The position numbers and the translations under genes are program-made. Under the pieces are notes generated by a model. That model was not told the DNA's origin and did not search any database. It saw only the letters and a list, made by a program, of their open reading frames with translations. Below are positions 13,201-23,600 of a DNA stretch of 64,000 nucleotides, in pieces (within the stretch, counting starts at the first letter, position 1; each line of letters begins with the position of its first letter). This DNA comes from Pratylenchus scribneri (taxonomy: Eukaryota; Nematoda; Chromadorea; Rhabditida; Pratylenchidae): positions 1,984,001 to 2,048,000 of the forward strand of contig JAQSEB010000047.1 in assembly GCA_030063045.1 (NCBI GenBank). The letters are read 5' to 3'.

Positions 13201-13526
13201 CCAATTCCATTTTTTTACAGAGCGGCTCGACCAGTCCCGTTTCGGTTCAAGCCTCCCATTCCTCGTTGGTCCTACCCGAAGGCTTTGCCCATCCCCATCC
13301 GGAACATCAAAAACCTTTCCTGCTCCAATCTTTCACCATTCGCCCAATCCATTCTCCGGATGGGGCCAGCAATTCGGCGGACAGTAACACCGTAGCCGTT
13401 CAACACGCATTGCCCGACGAGTTGGTCGCCTATTTGCCGGTTCGGGCCCAACTCAGCGAACGGGTTCGAGTCACGTTGGAGTTGCAGCCAAATCCGCTCA
13501 TCGATTCACAAGTTCGACATCTTTGA
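1210..13526 (+). CDS. Glutamine-rich C2H2 zinc-finger protein, 14 exons, complete
   Basis: Probable nuclear DNA-binding regulator. Exons: 1210-1267, 1326-1444, 3700-4191, 4710-5015, 5762-5993, 7376-7765, 7863-8125, 8173-8313 (or -8310), 8911-9438, 9684-10155, 11825-11962, 12008-12091, 12431-12798, 13221-13526. All phases agree and give about 1,297 residues from ATG 1210 to TGA 13524-13526. The N-terminal half is rich in Q, N, G and A. Seven fingers of the form C-x2-C-x12-H-x4-H lie near residues 299, 485, 637, 686, 883, 1005 and 1057; fingers 1 and 3 are sister copies (CDICNKNVCNRYFLKTH, CDLCNKDVCNKYFLRTH). Finger 7 is split by an intron just before its last histidines. A Lys/Ser-rich stretch and a very acidic region (about 1090-1160) follow, then a Pro/Leu-rich tail. 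I cannot name an orthologue; the layout resembles nematode SMA-9/Schnurri-type proteins, but this is only an impression. Intron 9 uses a GC donor (9439). Confidence 0.92.
2054..2565. mobile_element. Family B miniature element (half copy plus full copy), intron 2
   Basis: A lone left arm (about 2056-2136) is followed by a full foldback copy (about 2246-2562). The arm begins TTCTTTTGGCCATATCTCAA, continues with GGAAGCAACCAATTTTGGAA and ends CCTCTAAAAAGTGGC. The right arm is its reverse complement, starting GCCACTTTTTAGAGGACATT. Arms are about 90 bases and the whole element about 300 bases, with an AT-rich centre and no transposase. Copies recur across the window (family B). Confidence 0.7.
5314..5546. 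mobile_element. Foldback element with long inverted repeats, intron 4 of the zinc-finger gene
   Basis: The left arm starts AATTTGGCGAAAA and runs through TTTCG...AAAATATTAT and GAGGCCATATAACTTGGCC. The right arm, starting near 5473, is the reverse complement of this. The two arms are about 75 bases each and flank a short CCTAACCC/CCTAGCCC-rich centre. No open frame is present. It is probably a non-autonomous DNA transposon relic; target duplication not determined. Confidence 0.55.
6088..6390. mobile_element. Family B miniature element, intron 5
   Basis: Both arms are present: GAGACAATAGCCAATTTTGG on the left and GCCACTTTTTAGAGGATATT on the right, inverted relative to each other around an AT-rich centre. 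The element lies wholly within intron 5 (5994-7375) of the zinc-finger gene. Confidence 0.7.
8476..8785. mobile_element. Family B miniature element, intron 8
   Basis: Left arm with CAAGGAAGCAACCAATTTTG and right arm with AAAGGACATTTAAAGC...TGCCTTCC are in inverted orientation, about 310 bases in all. The element lies in the intron between exons 8 and 9 of the zinc-finger gene. Confidence 0.7.
10230..11474 (+). repeat. 24-bp minisatellite array, about 50 copies, intron 10
   Basis: The unit has the core GGCGGAATTATTCTAAG followed by TTCGCCA (type 1) or CAAAACA (type 2), 24 bases either way. Blocks of type 1 and type 2 alternate. A marker with an extra T (ATTCTTAAGCAAAAC) recurs at about 10,556 and 10,916, exactly 360 bases or 15 units apart, so the array has a higher-order period. 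Type 1 units are imperfect palindromes (GGCG...CGCC). The array lies between exons 10 and 11 of the zinc-finger gene. Related arrays are at 31.2, 50.85 and 60.9 kb. Confidence 0.95.
12897..13125 (-). repeat. Degenerate 36-bp minisatellite (TTCCGG family), intron 13
   Basis: About six decayed units contain TTCCGGTTAAAACTTTCCGG followed by AAAGAACTTAGATTTG-like sequence. This is the reverse orientation of the array at 57.5-58.4 kb and is related to the array at 14.8 kb. It lies between the last two exons of the zinc-finger gene. Confidence 0.8.
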
Positions 13527-14689
13527 TTGGATGAATTAATCCTCAAAAGATTTATCCTCAAAAACAAAAAATTAGTCCCTTTTAAAAATTGGCCCCTGCC
13601 TCTCATCGAAAAATTTGTTATTATATTTGTTTTCCTCTCCCAACAATTTTTTTGGAAAGTATTCTCGAATTTACAGTTCTTTCAAAAATATTCGCGTTCC
13701 TACCAATTATTATAAAGCACATTCTCCCTTCTCAATCAACATTGTCCATATTCAACCAAAATTATCATTAAAAATATTTACTTACATATTTGTACCCTCA
13801 AGGAGCAGCCCAACTGCGCGAACGTTTATAACTCTCTAAGATCTTATCCAATGTACATGATTTTAGTATCAAATAAAAGGGCAGACTTTTGGCTATTTAA
13901 TAATAAAATATTTATTAAAATTTGTTACGAATTGTTAGAGATATGTTCAAAAACAATTTAAACTAATTTTACTATGTATTAGCGGAATTTGCCAAGTTTA
14001 TTTGATTATAACTTCAACAATTCTGAAACAATTTAAATAAAATTATATCATTAAATAGCCAATAGTCTATTCTTTAATTTGATATTAAAATCAACAAAAT
14101 TGGTTTACTCCTTTATGAGTTATAAGCGTTCGCGTCATGTTGGGATGTTTCCCTCCCTCATCCAAATATATTGCACATTTCCGCGAAATCTCACCCACCT
14201 TTCCCCCAAAATTCTCCTCTCTTTCATTTTAATTTTTTTAAAAATGGTTTGCCATTTAATTTTAATTTCCATATTCTTTCCACCCACCACATTCGACCCA
14301 AATCAAACCAATTTTCCTAATTGCAATTTTTCTTCAACGCCTTTCTTTCTCAAAAAATGTTTTTTTCTATTTTTCTCACTTATTTTTTAAAAATTTTGCG
14401 GAATTTTCCCCACAAATTTGCCCTACATTTTCATTTTCCTCCCACAATTTTATTATTCATTTGAATATTATTTTATTTCTCGCCTCTCCCATTTTTCCCA
14501 GTTTGTCCATATTATTATTTTTTTTTTTTCATGTGGCTAAAAAATGAAATTTGAATATTTTTCGGCAGTCAATAATGGATTTAATTTTTAATAATATTTT
14601 ATTCAAAATAAAAGAATGATTGAATGAATGAATAAAAAATAAGTATTGGCATTGGAATTTCAGAAGTTTCTTCATTTTGAATGATTAAA
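13527..14689. other. Region between two convergent genes
   Basis: The stop codons of the zinc-finger gene (+) and the ion-channel gene (-) face each other here. The region holds 3' flanks, one family A element and T-rich sequence. An AATAAA at about 13,872 lies inside the mobile element, so its use as a polyadenylation signal is uncertain. No further gene is supported. Confidence 0.5.
13808..14146. mobile_element. Family A miniature element
   Basis: The terminal inverted repeats read CGCGAACGTTTATAACTC on the left and, inverted, GAGTTATAAGCGTTCGCG on the right. Subterminal blocks (AGACTTTTGGCTATTTAAT and its inverse AATAGCCAATAGTCTATTC) are also mirrored. The element is about 340 bases with no open frame and has at least six relatives in this window. 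Confidence 0.75.
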
Positions 14690-17600
14690 TTAATTTTCTT
14701 GTCGCGTGATCACCATTCCCATATAATAAAGCCAATAGAGGGAACAGAAGCCAACAAAAATGGCAGGAAACAGCAATCGACTATCTGAAAAATTTGTGGA
14801 TAATTTAGTTGTGTTTGATTTATGAAACATTATTTTTCCGGAAAGAATTGTGTTTCATTCCGGTTAGTCCTTTCCGGAAAGAATTGTGTTTCATTCCGGT
14901 TAGTCCTTTCCGGAAAGAATTGTGTTTCATTCCGGTTAGTCCTTTCCGGAAAGATTTGTGTTTCATTCCGGTTAGTCCTTTCCGGAAAGAATTGTGTTTC
15001 ATTCCGGTTAGTCCTTTCCGGAAAGAATTGTGTTTCATTCCGGTTAGTCTTTTCCGGAAAGAATTGTGTTTCATTCCGGTTAGTCTTTTCCGGAAAGAAT
15101 TGTGTTTCATTCCAGTTAATTTTTTCCGGAAATTAAATTGAATTCATTTAATTCCTTTTGCTTTTATAATTTGAATATATTAAATTCGAAGTATATATTT
15201 TTAATCTTTGGCAAATTTATGCTCATATTAATCGAAAATAAATAAATAAATCACCCAATCCCCTTCAATATTTCGTCCACTCACATTTATCAATGGCTCT
15301 GGCTCTTTGTTGATCCAAAAATTGGCACTTTTTACAATGTTTTTCGTCGCCACTCCAATCCATCTCTTCCCTGCTGCTTTCCATTTCGCCTTCACCGGTC
15401 CCACCTTTGGCCATTTCGACCAATTCAAAATCGCTGGGCTGCGTGCACAATCGGCGATGCCGAAATCCCTCCAACCCATTTATGGGCTTATTTTTGCTAA
15501 TTATTGTGGCGGATGCCTTTGTTGGCGGTGGCATTGTCATTGTCAGTGTTGAGGTAGAACGTTTTGGGGTGGAATGCCGGCGACGATGATGCAGTGAATT
15601 TGGCAGCATTCCCGGTGGCCGAAGGAAATTGTTATTGTTTTGCTGGATAAATTTAAAATAAATTAAATATTTTTCAATTAAATTAATTAATATTTTGCTT
15701 ATTAATAAAAGTCATTTGAGATAAATTATAAATTCTTGGATGGGTATTTTATTAATAATTATTCCACTAAATAATTTGGCAATTTTGTTCAGAAATCAAT
15801 TCCAATTTTTCCCAATTTTTATGATGTAACAAATTGAAGTAGGGAACTTTTTCTTCATTTCTCAGGATTTATGGCCAATAGCACAACGAGGCTTTTGATA
15901 ATCTTCGAAAGATATTTACCATTTGAAAGATTGAAGTTTTCTCTATAAAATGACTAAATTTATTAAATTTTTTGATTAATAAATAATTTGGAGTAAATAT
16001 TTGCCTTTTACCCGACAAACCCAATTTTAATTTGCCTTCTTTCTATTCAAAGTTTAAAGTCTTACAATTTTTTTGAATATTCAATTTTTAAAGTATTAAT
16101 AAAGTAACATTGTAGAGGAGATTCAGACCTTTAAAATGGTATATCGCCTTCCTATATTGGCTAGAGCCTCGTTGAAATATGAGTCAAAACTCAAAATTAT
16201 AAACAGCTAAAATGATGAGTAAATATGACAACAAATGAGCCTCTTTTTATTAATCACTTTTGCCTTTTGGGAATGGAGAGGAGTTGATCACTTGTTTAGA
16301 AGAAGGAGGGAAAATAAATTCCCTCTTCTTTTGCTCTATAAAAGAGAAGAAAAGAGAGAATACGGTATCTCAAATCTCACTTGTAAAAAATGAAGGGAAG
16401 CTAAAATTTCCCTGCCTATCCTATCATAAATGTGACAGGTAGGGAGCGAATGAGTTGAAAGGAGGGAATTCCCTCTTCTTTTGCTCTATAAAAGAGAAGA
16501 AAAGAGAGAATACGGTATCTCAAATCTCACTTGTAAAAAATGAAGGGAAGCTAAAATTTCCCTGCCTATCCTATCATAAATGTGACAGGTAGGGAGCGAA
16601 TGAGTTGAAAGGAGGGAATTCCCTCTTCTTTTGCTCTAAAAGAGAAGAAAAGAGAATACGGTATCGCTATCGCACTTGTTGAAAGGGAACTCTAAATTTC
16701 CTTGCCTCCAGCCATATCATAAATGTGACAGGTAGGGGACGAATGACTGGCCGATACCATATTAGTTTTATGCCTGTAACTCAATGAGGCTATGGCCAAT
16801 TTTGGAAGGCATTTTGCCATTGGAAAGCCCTAAATTTCCTCTAAAAAGTATTTATAAAATTATTAGAAAATCCAACTATTTAAAATGGTTACATATTTTT
16901 AAGTTTGATCAATCCAAATTTTTGTGAAAGAACCGTTTAATTTATAAATTGTTTTAATATTTCTAAAAATTATTTAAGCCACTTTTTAGAGGACATTTAG
17001 GGCTTTCGAATGGCATATCGCCTTCCTAAATTGGCTGCTTCCTTGTTGAGATATGACCAAAAATTACCCCAGAACTCAATCGGAACTCGGAAGAATCCAA
17101 CCAAATTCCAAAAATAAATATTATTTATAATATTCACATTTTCATTGTTATTCACTTCAATGGGCATTTGCATCATTGTTGGCGATGAATCCATCATGCC
17201 GCCAAATTGTCCCAAAAGACGCACATCATCGGAGGTCAATGTTTGGCGCATCATTTGCGATTTGGAATTTCGGCGGGTATCTGTGGATTGGCGTCGTCGA
17301 TGATGGCAACGGAATGTGCGTCGAGTGTAGAAGAAACTGACGAAGGAATACTCCAAAAGGACCAGGAAAATCAATGCCTAGGAATGGAGTGAAATTTTTT
17401 AAAACAAAATTATCCAAATTAGGCCAATTTTGATAGGATATGCCCCAATTTGGCGCCGTTTAAAATAACTCTTCAACGAATGAATATTTTTTGATGATTA
17501 TAGTATTAAATTAAAGAACAGACTTTTGGCTTTCCAATAATATTAATTTTATTTAAATTGCTTCAGAATTAGTGAAAATATATTTTATTAAAATTAGGCC

Positions 17601-20600
17601 AATTTTGATAGGATATGCCCCAACTTGGCGCCGTTTAAAATAACTCATTATTAATTGATTTTGCTGATTATAGTATTAAATTAAAGTGCAGACTTTTGGC
17701 TATCTAAAAAATATTAATATTATTTAAATTGATTCAAAATTAATGAATATATTTAAAAAAAAACAATGAAAATTTGGTTAATCCATCATAAAGGCTATTT
17801 TCATGGTTTTTGGGTATAACTTAAATAATTCTGGACCATTTTAAATAAAAATTAATATTTTTAGATAGCCAAAAGTCTGCTATCTTTTTAATTTGAAATC
17901 AAGATCATCAATATGTATATGTTCGATCATTGATGAGTTATTATGAGCGGCGCTAAGTTAGTTAGATGACAAGTTGTACTACTCAGAATTTGATCAATTT
18001 AATGAATTTACCTGTGAAAAAGTCTGCCAAATGTCCATTGCCTTGATATAGCTGACTTGAGGCAAATCCTGCCTGGCTCCATTGGACATTGTGGTCAATG
18101 TGAGGAGGCTGGTAATTGTGAGGGAAATGCGCGCCGGTGAAGCGCGCGGATCCAGCCAAAATGTCATCCACGAAATGGAGACCAACATTCCTTTAGGACA
18201 ATGGAAAGATTGTGGAAAATTTTTTGGAGGGAGAAACCGCTAGGAATGTAGGTTTGAATGAGGTGGAAGAGGACAAGCCGTTTCATAACAATATAGCCTC
18301 GGAGGCAGGACCAAACACCTGTGGCGAAAATACATATTGGGTAGATGGCAATTTAATAACTTGACATTTTTTGGCTCATAGCTCAACGAGGCAATAACAA
18401 ATTTTGGAAGGCGATATATGATTTGAAAGCTCAAAGTATCATTTAAAAAGTAGCTTTAAAATATTTCTGGAATCCATCTTTTTAAAAATGTTAAATGTCT
18501 TTGAGTATAATAAATATGAATTTTTAAAGGTAAATCCGCTTATACAACAAATATTTTAAATGTTTGACAAATCAGCAAAGCCACTTTTTCGAGGACTATT
18601 AGGGCCTTCAAATGGTATATCGCCTTCCAAAATTGGTTGCTTCCTTGTTGAGTTATGGCCAAAAGAACCGTTCCAGAAAATAATATCTCAAAATAATAAA
18701 AAAAATTTAGGAAATATTATTTAACCGAAATTACCAAAAATAATTATAAAAAAAATTGCTAAATATTTAATTGTTTTACCAGTGCCCCGAAACATTGTAT
18801 ATGGGCTAGAGCATCGTTCAAAGCGCATTCCCGTTATGGCCATATCATTCAATTTCAATTCCGGATTTGTGGCAATCTTTAAAATTGCTCAAAAATAGAT
18901 TAAAATTTTGGGAAATTCTTGACCGGATAAAAGGGCGGATCGACATGCCAACTCTAAAAATTAGTGGAAATGAGTTCATAAATAATAATAAAAAGTTTTT
19001 ATTTGCCTTTGGAAGGGCTATAAATATTTTGAGCCTAGGATCGGATTAAATTAGCTCAATAAGGATGTAATCAATTTAGGAAGGCAATATACTCTTTGGA
19101 AATCTTAGAAGTCTTTTAAAAATTGGCTTTTCTAATTTTTGAATACTTAGAACAATTTGTAAAATAAGCGGCTTTTCATTTAGAAAATTCGAGTCTATTA
19201 TGCTCGAAGGCATATAAATATTTTAATTTTTAAATACCGACGGTTTTTGAAAAAGTGATTTTTGAAAATTTTGATTTTTACCTGTATTTTTGAAAATTTT
19301 TAAAAATTCATAACTAAAAAACGTATAGAGGTCCCAGTTTGAATTTTTGATATATTTTAGCTTATATTTACTAATATTTTTTCTAAAATTTTCAGAAAGA
19401 AAACTCGGGCCGATTTTTAAAAATTGATTTTTGAAAATTTTGATTTTTACCTGTATTTTTGAAAAATTTTAAAAATTCATAACTAAAAAACGTATAGAGG
19501 TCCCGGTTTGAATTTTTGATATATTTTAGCTTAAATTTACTAATATATATTCTAAAATTTTCAGAAAGAAAACTCGGGCCGATTTTGAAAAATTATTTTT
19601 TGAAATTTTTGATTTTTACCTGTATTTTTGAAAAATTTTAAAAATTCATAACTAAAAAACGTATAGAGGTCCCAGTTTGAATTTTTGATATATTTTAGCT
19701 TAAATTTACTAATATTTTTTCTAAAATTTTCAGAAAGAAAACTCGGGCCGATTTTTAAAAATTGATTTTTGAAAAATTTGATTTTTACCTGTATTTTTGA
19801 AAATTTTTAAAAATTCATAACTAAAAAACGTATAGAGGTCCCAGTTTGAATTTTTGATATATTTTAGCTTATATTTACTAATATATATTCTAAAATTTTC
19901 AGAAAGAAAACTCGGGCCGATTTTGAAAAATTATTTTTTGAAATTTTTGATTTTTACCTGTATTTTTGAAAAATTTTAAAAATTCATAACTAAAAAACGT
20001 ATAGAGGTCCCAGTTTGAATTTTTGATATATTTTAGCTTAAATTTACTAATATATATTCTAAAATTTTCAGAAAGAAAACTCGGGCCGATTTTGAAAAAT
20101 TATTTTTTGAAATTTTTGATTTTTACCTGTATTTTTGAAAAATTTTAAAAATTCATAACTAAAAAACGTATAGAGGTCCCAGTTTGAATTTTTGATATAT
20201 TTTAGCTTATATTTACTAATATTTATTCTATAATATTCAGAATGAAAACTCGGGCCGATTTTTAAAAATTGATTTTTGAAAATTTTGATTTTTACCTGTA
20301 TTTTTGAAAATTTTTAAAAATTCATAACTAAAAAACGTATAGAGGTCCCAGTTTGAATTTTTGATATATTTTAGCTTATATTTACTAATATTTATTCTAT
20401 AATATTCAGAATGAAAACTCGGGCCGATTTTGAAAAATTATTTTTTGAAATTTTTGATTTTTACCTGTATTTTTGAAAAATTTTAAAAATTCATAACTAA
20501 AAAACGTATAGAGGTCCCAGTTTGAATTTTTGATATATTTTAGCTTAAATTTACTAATATTTTTTCTAAAATTTTCAGAAAGAAAACTCGGGCCGATTTT

Positions 20601-23600
20601 TAAAAATTGATTTTTGAAAAATTTGATTTTTACCTGTATTTTTGAAAATTTTTAAAAATTCATAACTAAAAAACGTATAGAGGTCCCAGTTTGAATTTTT
20701 GAAATATTTTAGCTTATATTTACTAATATTTATTCTAAAATTTTCAGAATGAAAACTCGGGCCGATTTTGAAAAATTATTTTTTGAAATTTTTGATTTTT
20801 ACCTGTATTTTTGAAAAATTTTAAAAATTCATAACTAAAAAACGTATAGAGGTCCCAGTTTGAATTTTTGATATATTTTAGCTTAAATTTACTAATATTT
20901 ATTCTATAATATTCAGAATGAAAACTCGGGCCGATTTTTAAAAATTGATTTTTGAAAATTTTGATTTTTACCTGTATTTTTGAAAATTTTTAAAAATTCA
21001 TAACTAAAAAACGTATAGAGGTCCCAGTTTGAATTTTTGATATATTTTAGCTTATATTTACTAATATTTATTCTATAATATTCAGAATGAAAACTCGGGC
21101 CGATTTTTAAAAATTGATTTTTGAAAAATTTGATTTTTACCTGTATTTTTGAAAATTTTTAAAAATTCATAACTAAAAAACTTATAGAGGTCCCGGTTTG
21201 AATTTTTGAAATATTTTAGCTTATATTTACTAATATTTATTCTAAAATTTTCAGAATGAAAACTCGGGCCGATTTTGAAAAATTGATTTTTATTTTCCCT
21301 AGTAAATCACCTTCCGAAATTTGCTATTACCTAGCTGAGTGAATTATAAACTAAAAAAGTATAGTTTTTCTCTATCGTCTCGTCAGTATTCAATTACCCT
21401 CTTGCCTATACCATATTTTTATTCCCAGAAAGCGTTTTAAATTGATAAATTTCCCCGCAATAAATTTGTTGATCCCCAAAGACTTTTAAATTTTTCATTA
21501 TCCAACAACAAATTAACAAATAATTCCATTCCACTTTTAAATAATTCTGACCAAATTGAGCATGGATTCAATGTAGGCAAATGATTGAATGACCATCGGG
21601 CATTCTTGCTTATCAAATGGGAACAATTGCAAATCCATATTGCACGAAAGTGTGACATCAATTCTGTTTAAAAATTAAATTTTTCGTATCCTATTCCATT
21701 TTTGAAATTGCCTCAGCGTTTTGAAGACCAATCCATCCGGATAGACAATAACCATCTTTTTTGGAAGGGAAAATATTTACAAAATTTGATTGAAAAACTC
21801 ACAAAATTCGGAGTGGTGACCTCTTGGAGATAGGCAAATTTGGCATTCAAAAAGTATAAATCTGAGAAGGAAAAAGTTGGCATTTTGGCCTTAAAATAAA
21901 CCCGGTGTCCAAATGCGTTCCGCAATTGGTTTATGGGCAATCAGCAATGGATGTGTGCAATTATGGGCAAGACGGCGATCATACCTTTAGTGGAGAATTA
22001 ATGAAATTTGGCCTACAAAATTATCCGTATTTTTTAATTTTTGTTTAATAAAAAAACGACTATAATTTGCATGCATCTCATTAATTTAATAAAAATGACC
22101 AGAATTTGCTTATAAACTTATAGTGTAAAAATTCTCATAAAATTCATATTGTATGTTTCCCCTTGATTTTCCCTACGGCTAATTCAAACTAAAATTACCA
22201 CAATTAATAATAAAATGGAACAAAATTGCATATCAGAACTTTTGCATTGCAAATGAATAGAAAAGTTTTTTTTAATTTATCAAACTTGAATATTAATAAG
22301 CCATGATTTGAAATGAATTGATTAGAGTAAAAATTTATGAGTTTAATAAAATTTATTGCCAAAAAATGGCAAAATATGCGAAAAATGGACAATTTTCATT
22401 TTATGGCCATAGTTCTCCGCTTAATTAGATTTGATCAGTTGTTTTATATAAAAAAAGCTCCTCTTAATCAAATAGTTTAAAATTTTTGTTAATAAGTTGA
22501 AACTTGCTAGAAAAAATTCACTAAATTAATAAATTTAACCGTTAATTTGAACATTTTTTTGTAAATTATATTAGATATTTTCCGTCTTCACTTACCATCC
22601 CATTGCAAAGTACATGTCCACTTCAAAATCCTTGAGAAAATATTCAAATTTCATTCCACATTTTTGTCCTCATTTACCATGGTTTGTGCCTTGAATGAAC
22701 TCATTGATTCAATGTAAATTGCAATGGACACATTTGTGGCATGCCCTTTGGGTGAATTCGGATTCCGTTAAATATTAAGAATATTTACCCGTCATTTGGC
22801 CGGGTGCCATAAATAAATTATATTTTTGCTTGCCAGAATTCAACAATTTCAACAATTTGTCCGCCGGTTCCGCCCTATGAAAAGCAATTATAATTTGTGA
22901 TGAGACCCAATTTTCTCAGGGCTAACTTGTCGCCATTTAAAATAACTCATTAAGTACTGAATCAATTTTGATAATTTTAGTATCAAATTAAAGAAAAGAC
23001 TTTTGGCTATCCAAAAATATTAAATTTATTTAAATTGGTTTAAAAATGATTAAGATATGCCCAAAAATCCACTGGAAATTTTGAAAATCCTAATAATTAT
23101 GATTTTAACGGATTTTTTGGGCATAACTTCATTAATTTTGAACCAATTTAAATAAAATTAATATCGTTGGATAGCCAAAAGTCTGCTCTTTAATTTGATA
23201 CTAAAATCGTCAAAATTGCTTCTGTATTTGATGAGTTTTTAAACGGCGATAAATTGGGGCCTATCCCATAAATTCCCCCTCCCTCAATTTTGACACCATT
23301 CCAAATCGATGGCCTGCCTCCCCGAATTCCAAGGGCCACACAAATTGTGCACCGGAAATTGTGAATCGAATTTGGCCCGATCAAACGGGCTTTTGCCCTC
23401 AGTGCCATCTTCACGTTTGCCCGGCTCATCCCGAAGGAAACGCAATTCCTCATTTTGATGCTTTTCTTCTCGCATCTTTTTGGCCAATTCCTCCACGAAT
23501 TGGTCCTGTTCAAGGGAAGATTGTGATCGGTCACGAAAAATGTTCTTCTTTCCGGCCACTGATTCATGAAGAAGTCGACGGCTTTGTCGATCATTTGGCC

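Noticed and set aside
13455..13480. GGTTCGAGTC, resembling a tRNA T-arm
   Set aside because: It lies within the last coding exon of the zinc-finger gene and has no acceptor-stem or anticodon-arm partners.
14809..15141. Long open frames with a 12-residue repeat on both strands
   Set aside because: They follow from a 36-base unit divisible by three. The locus is an intron of the channel gene.
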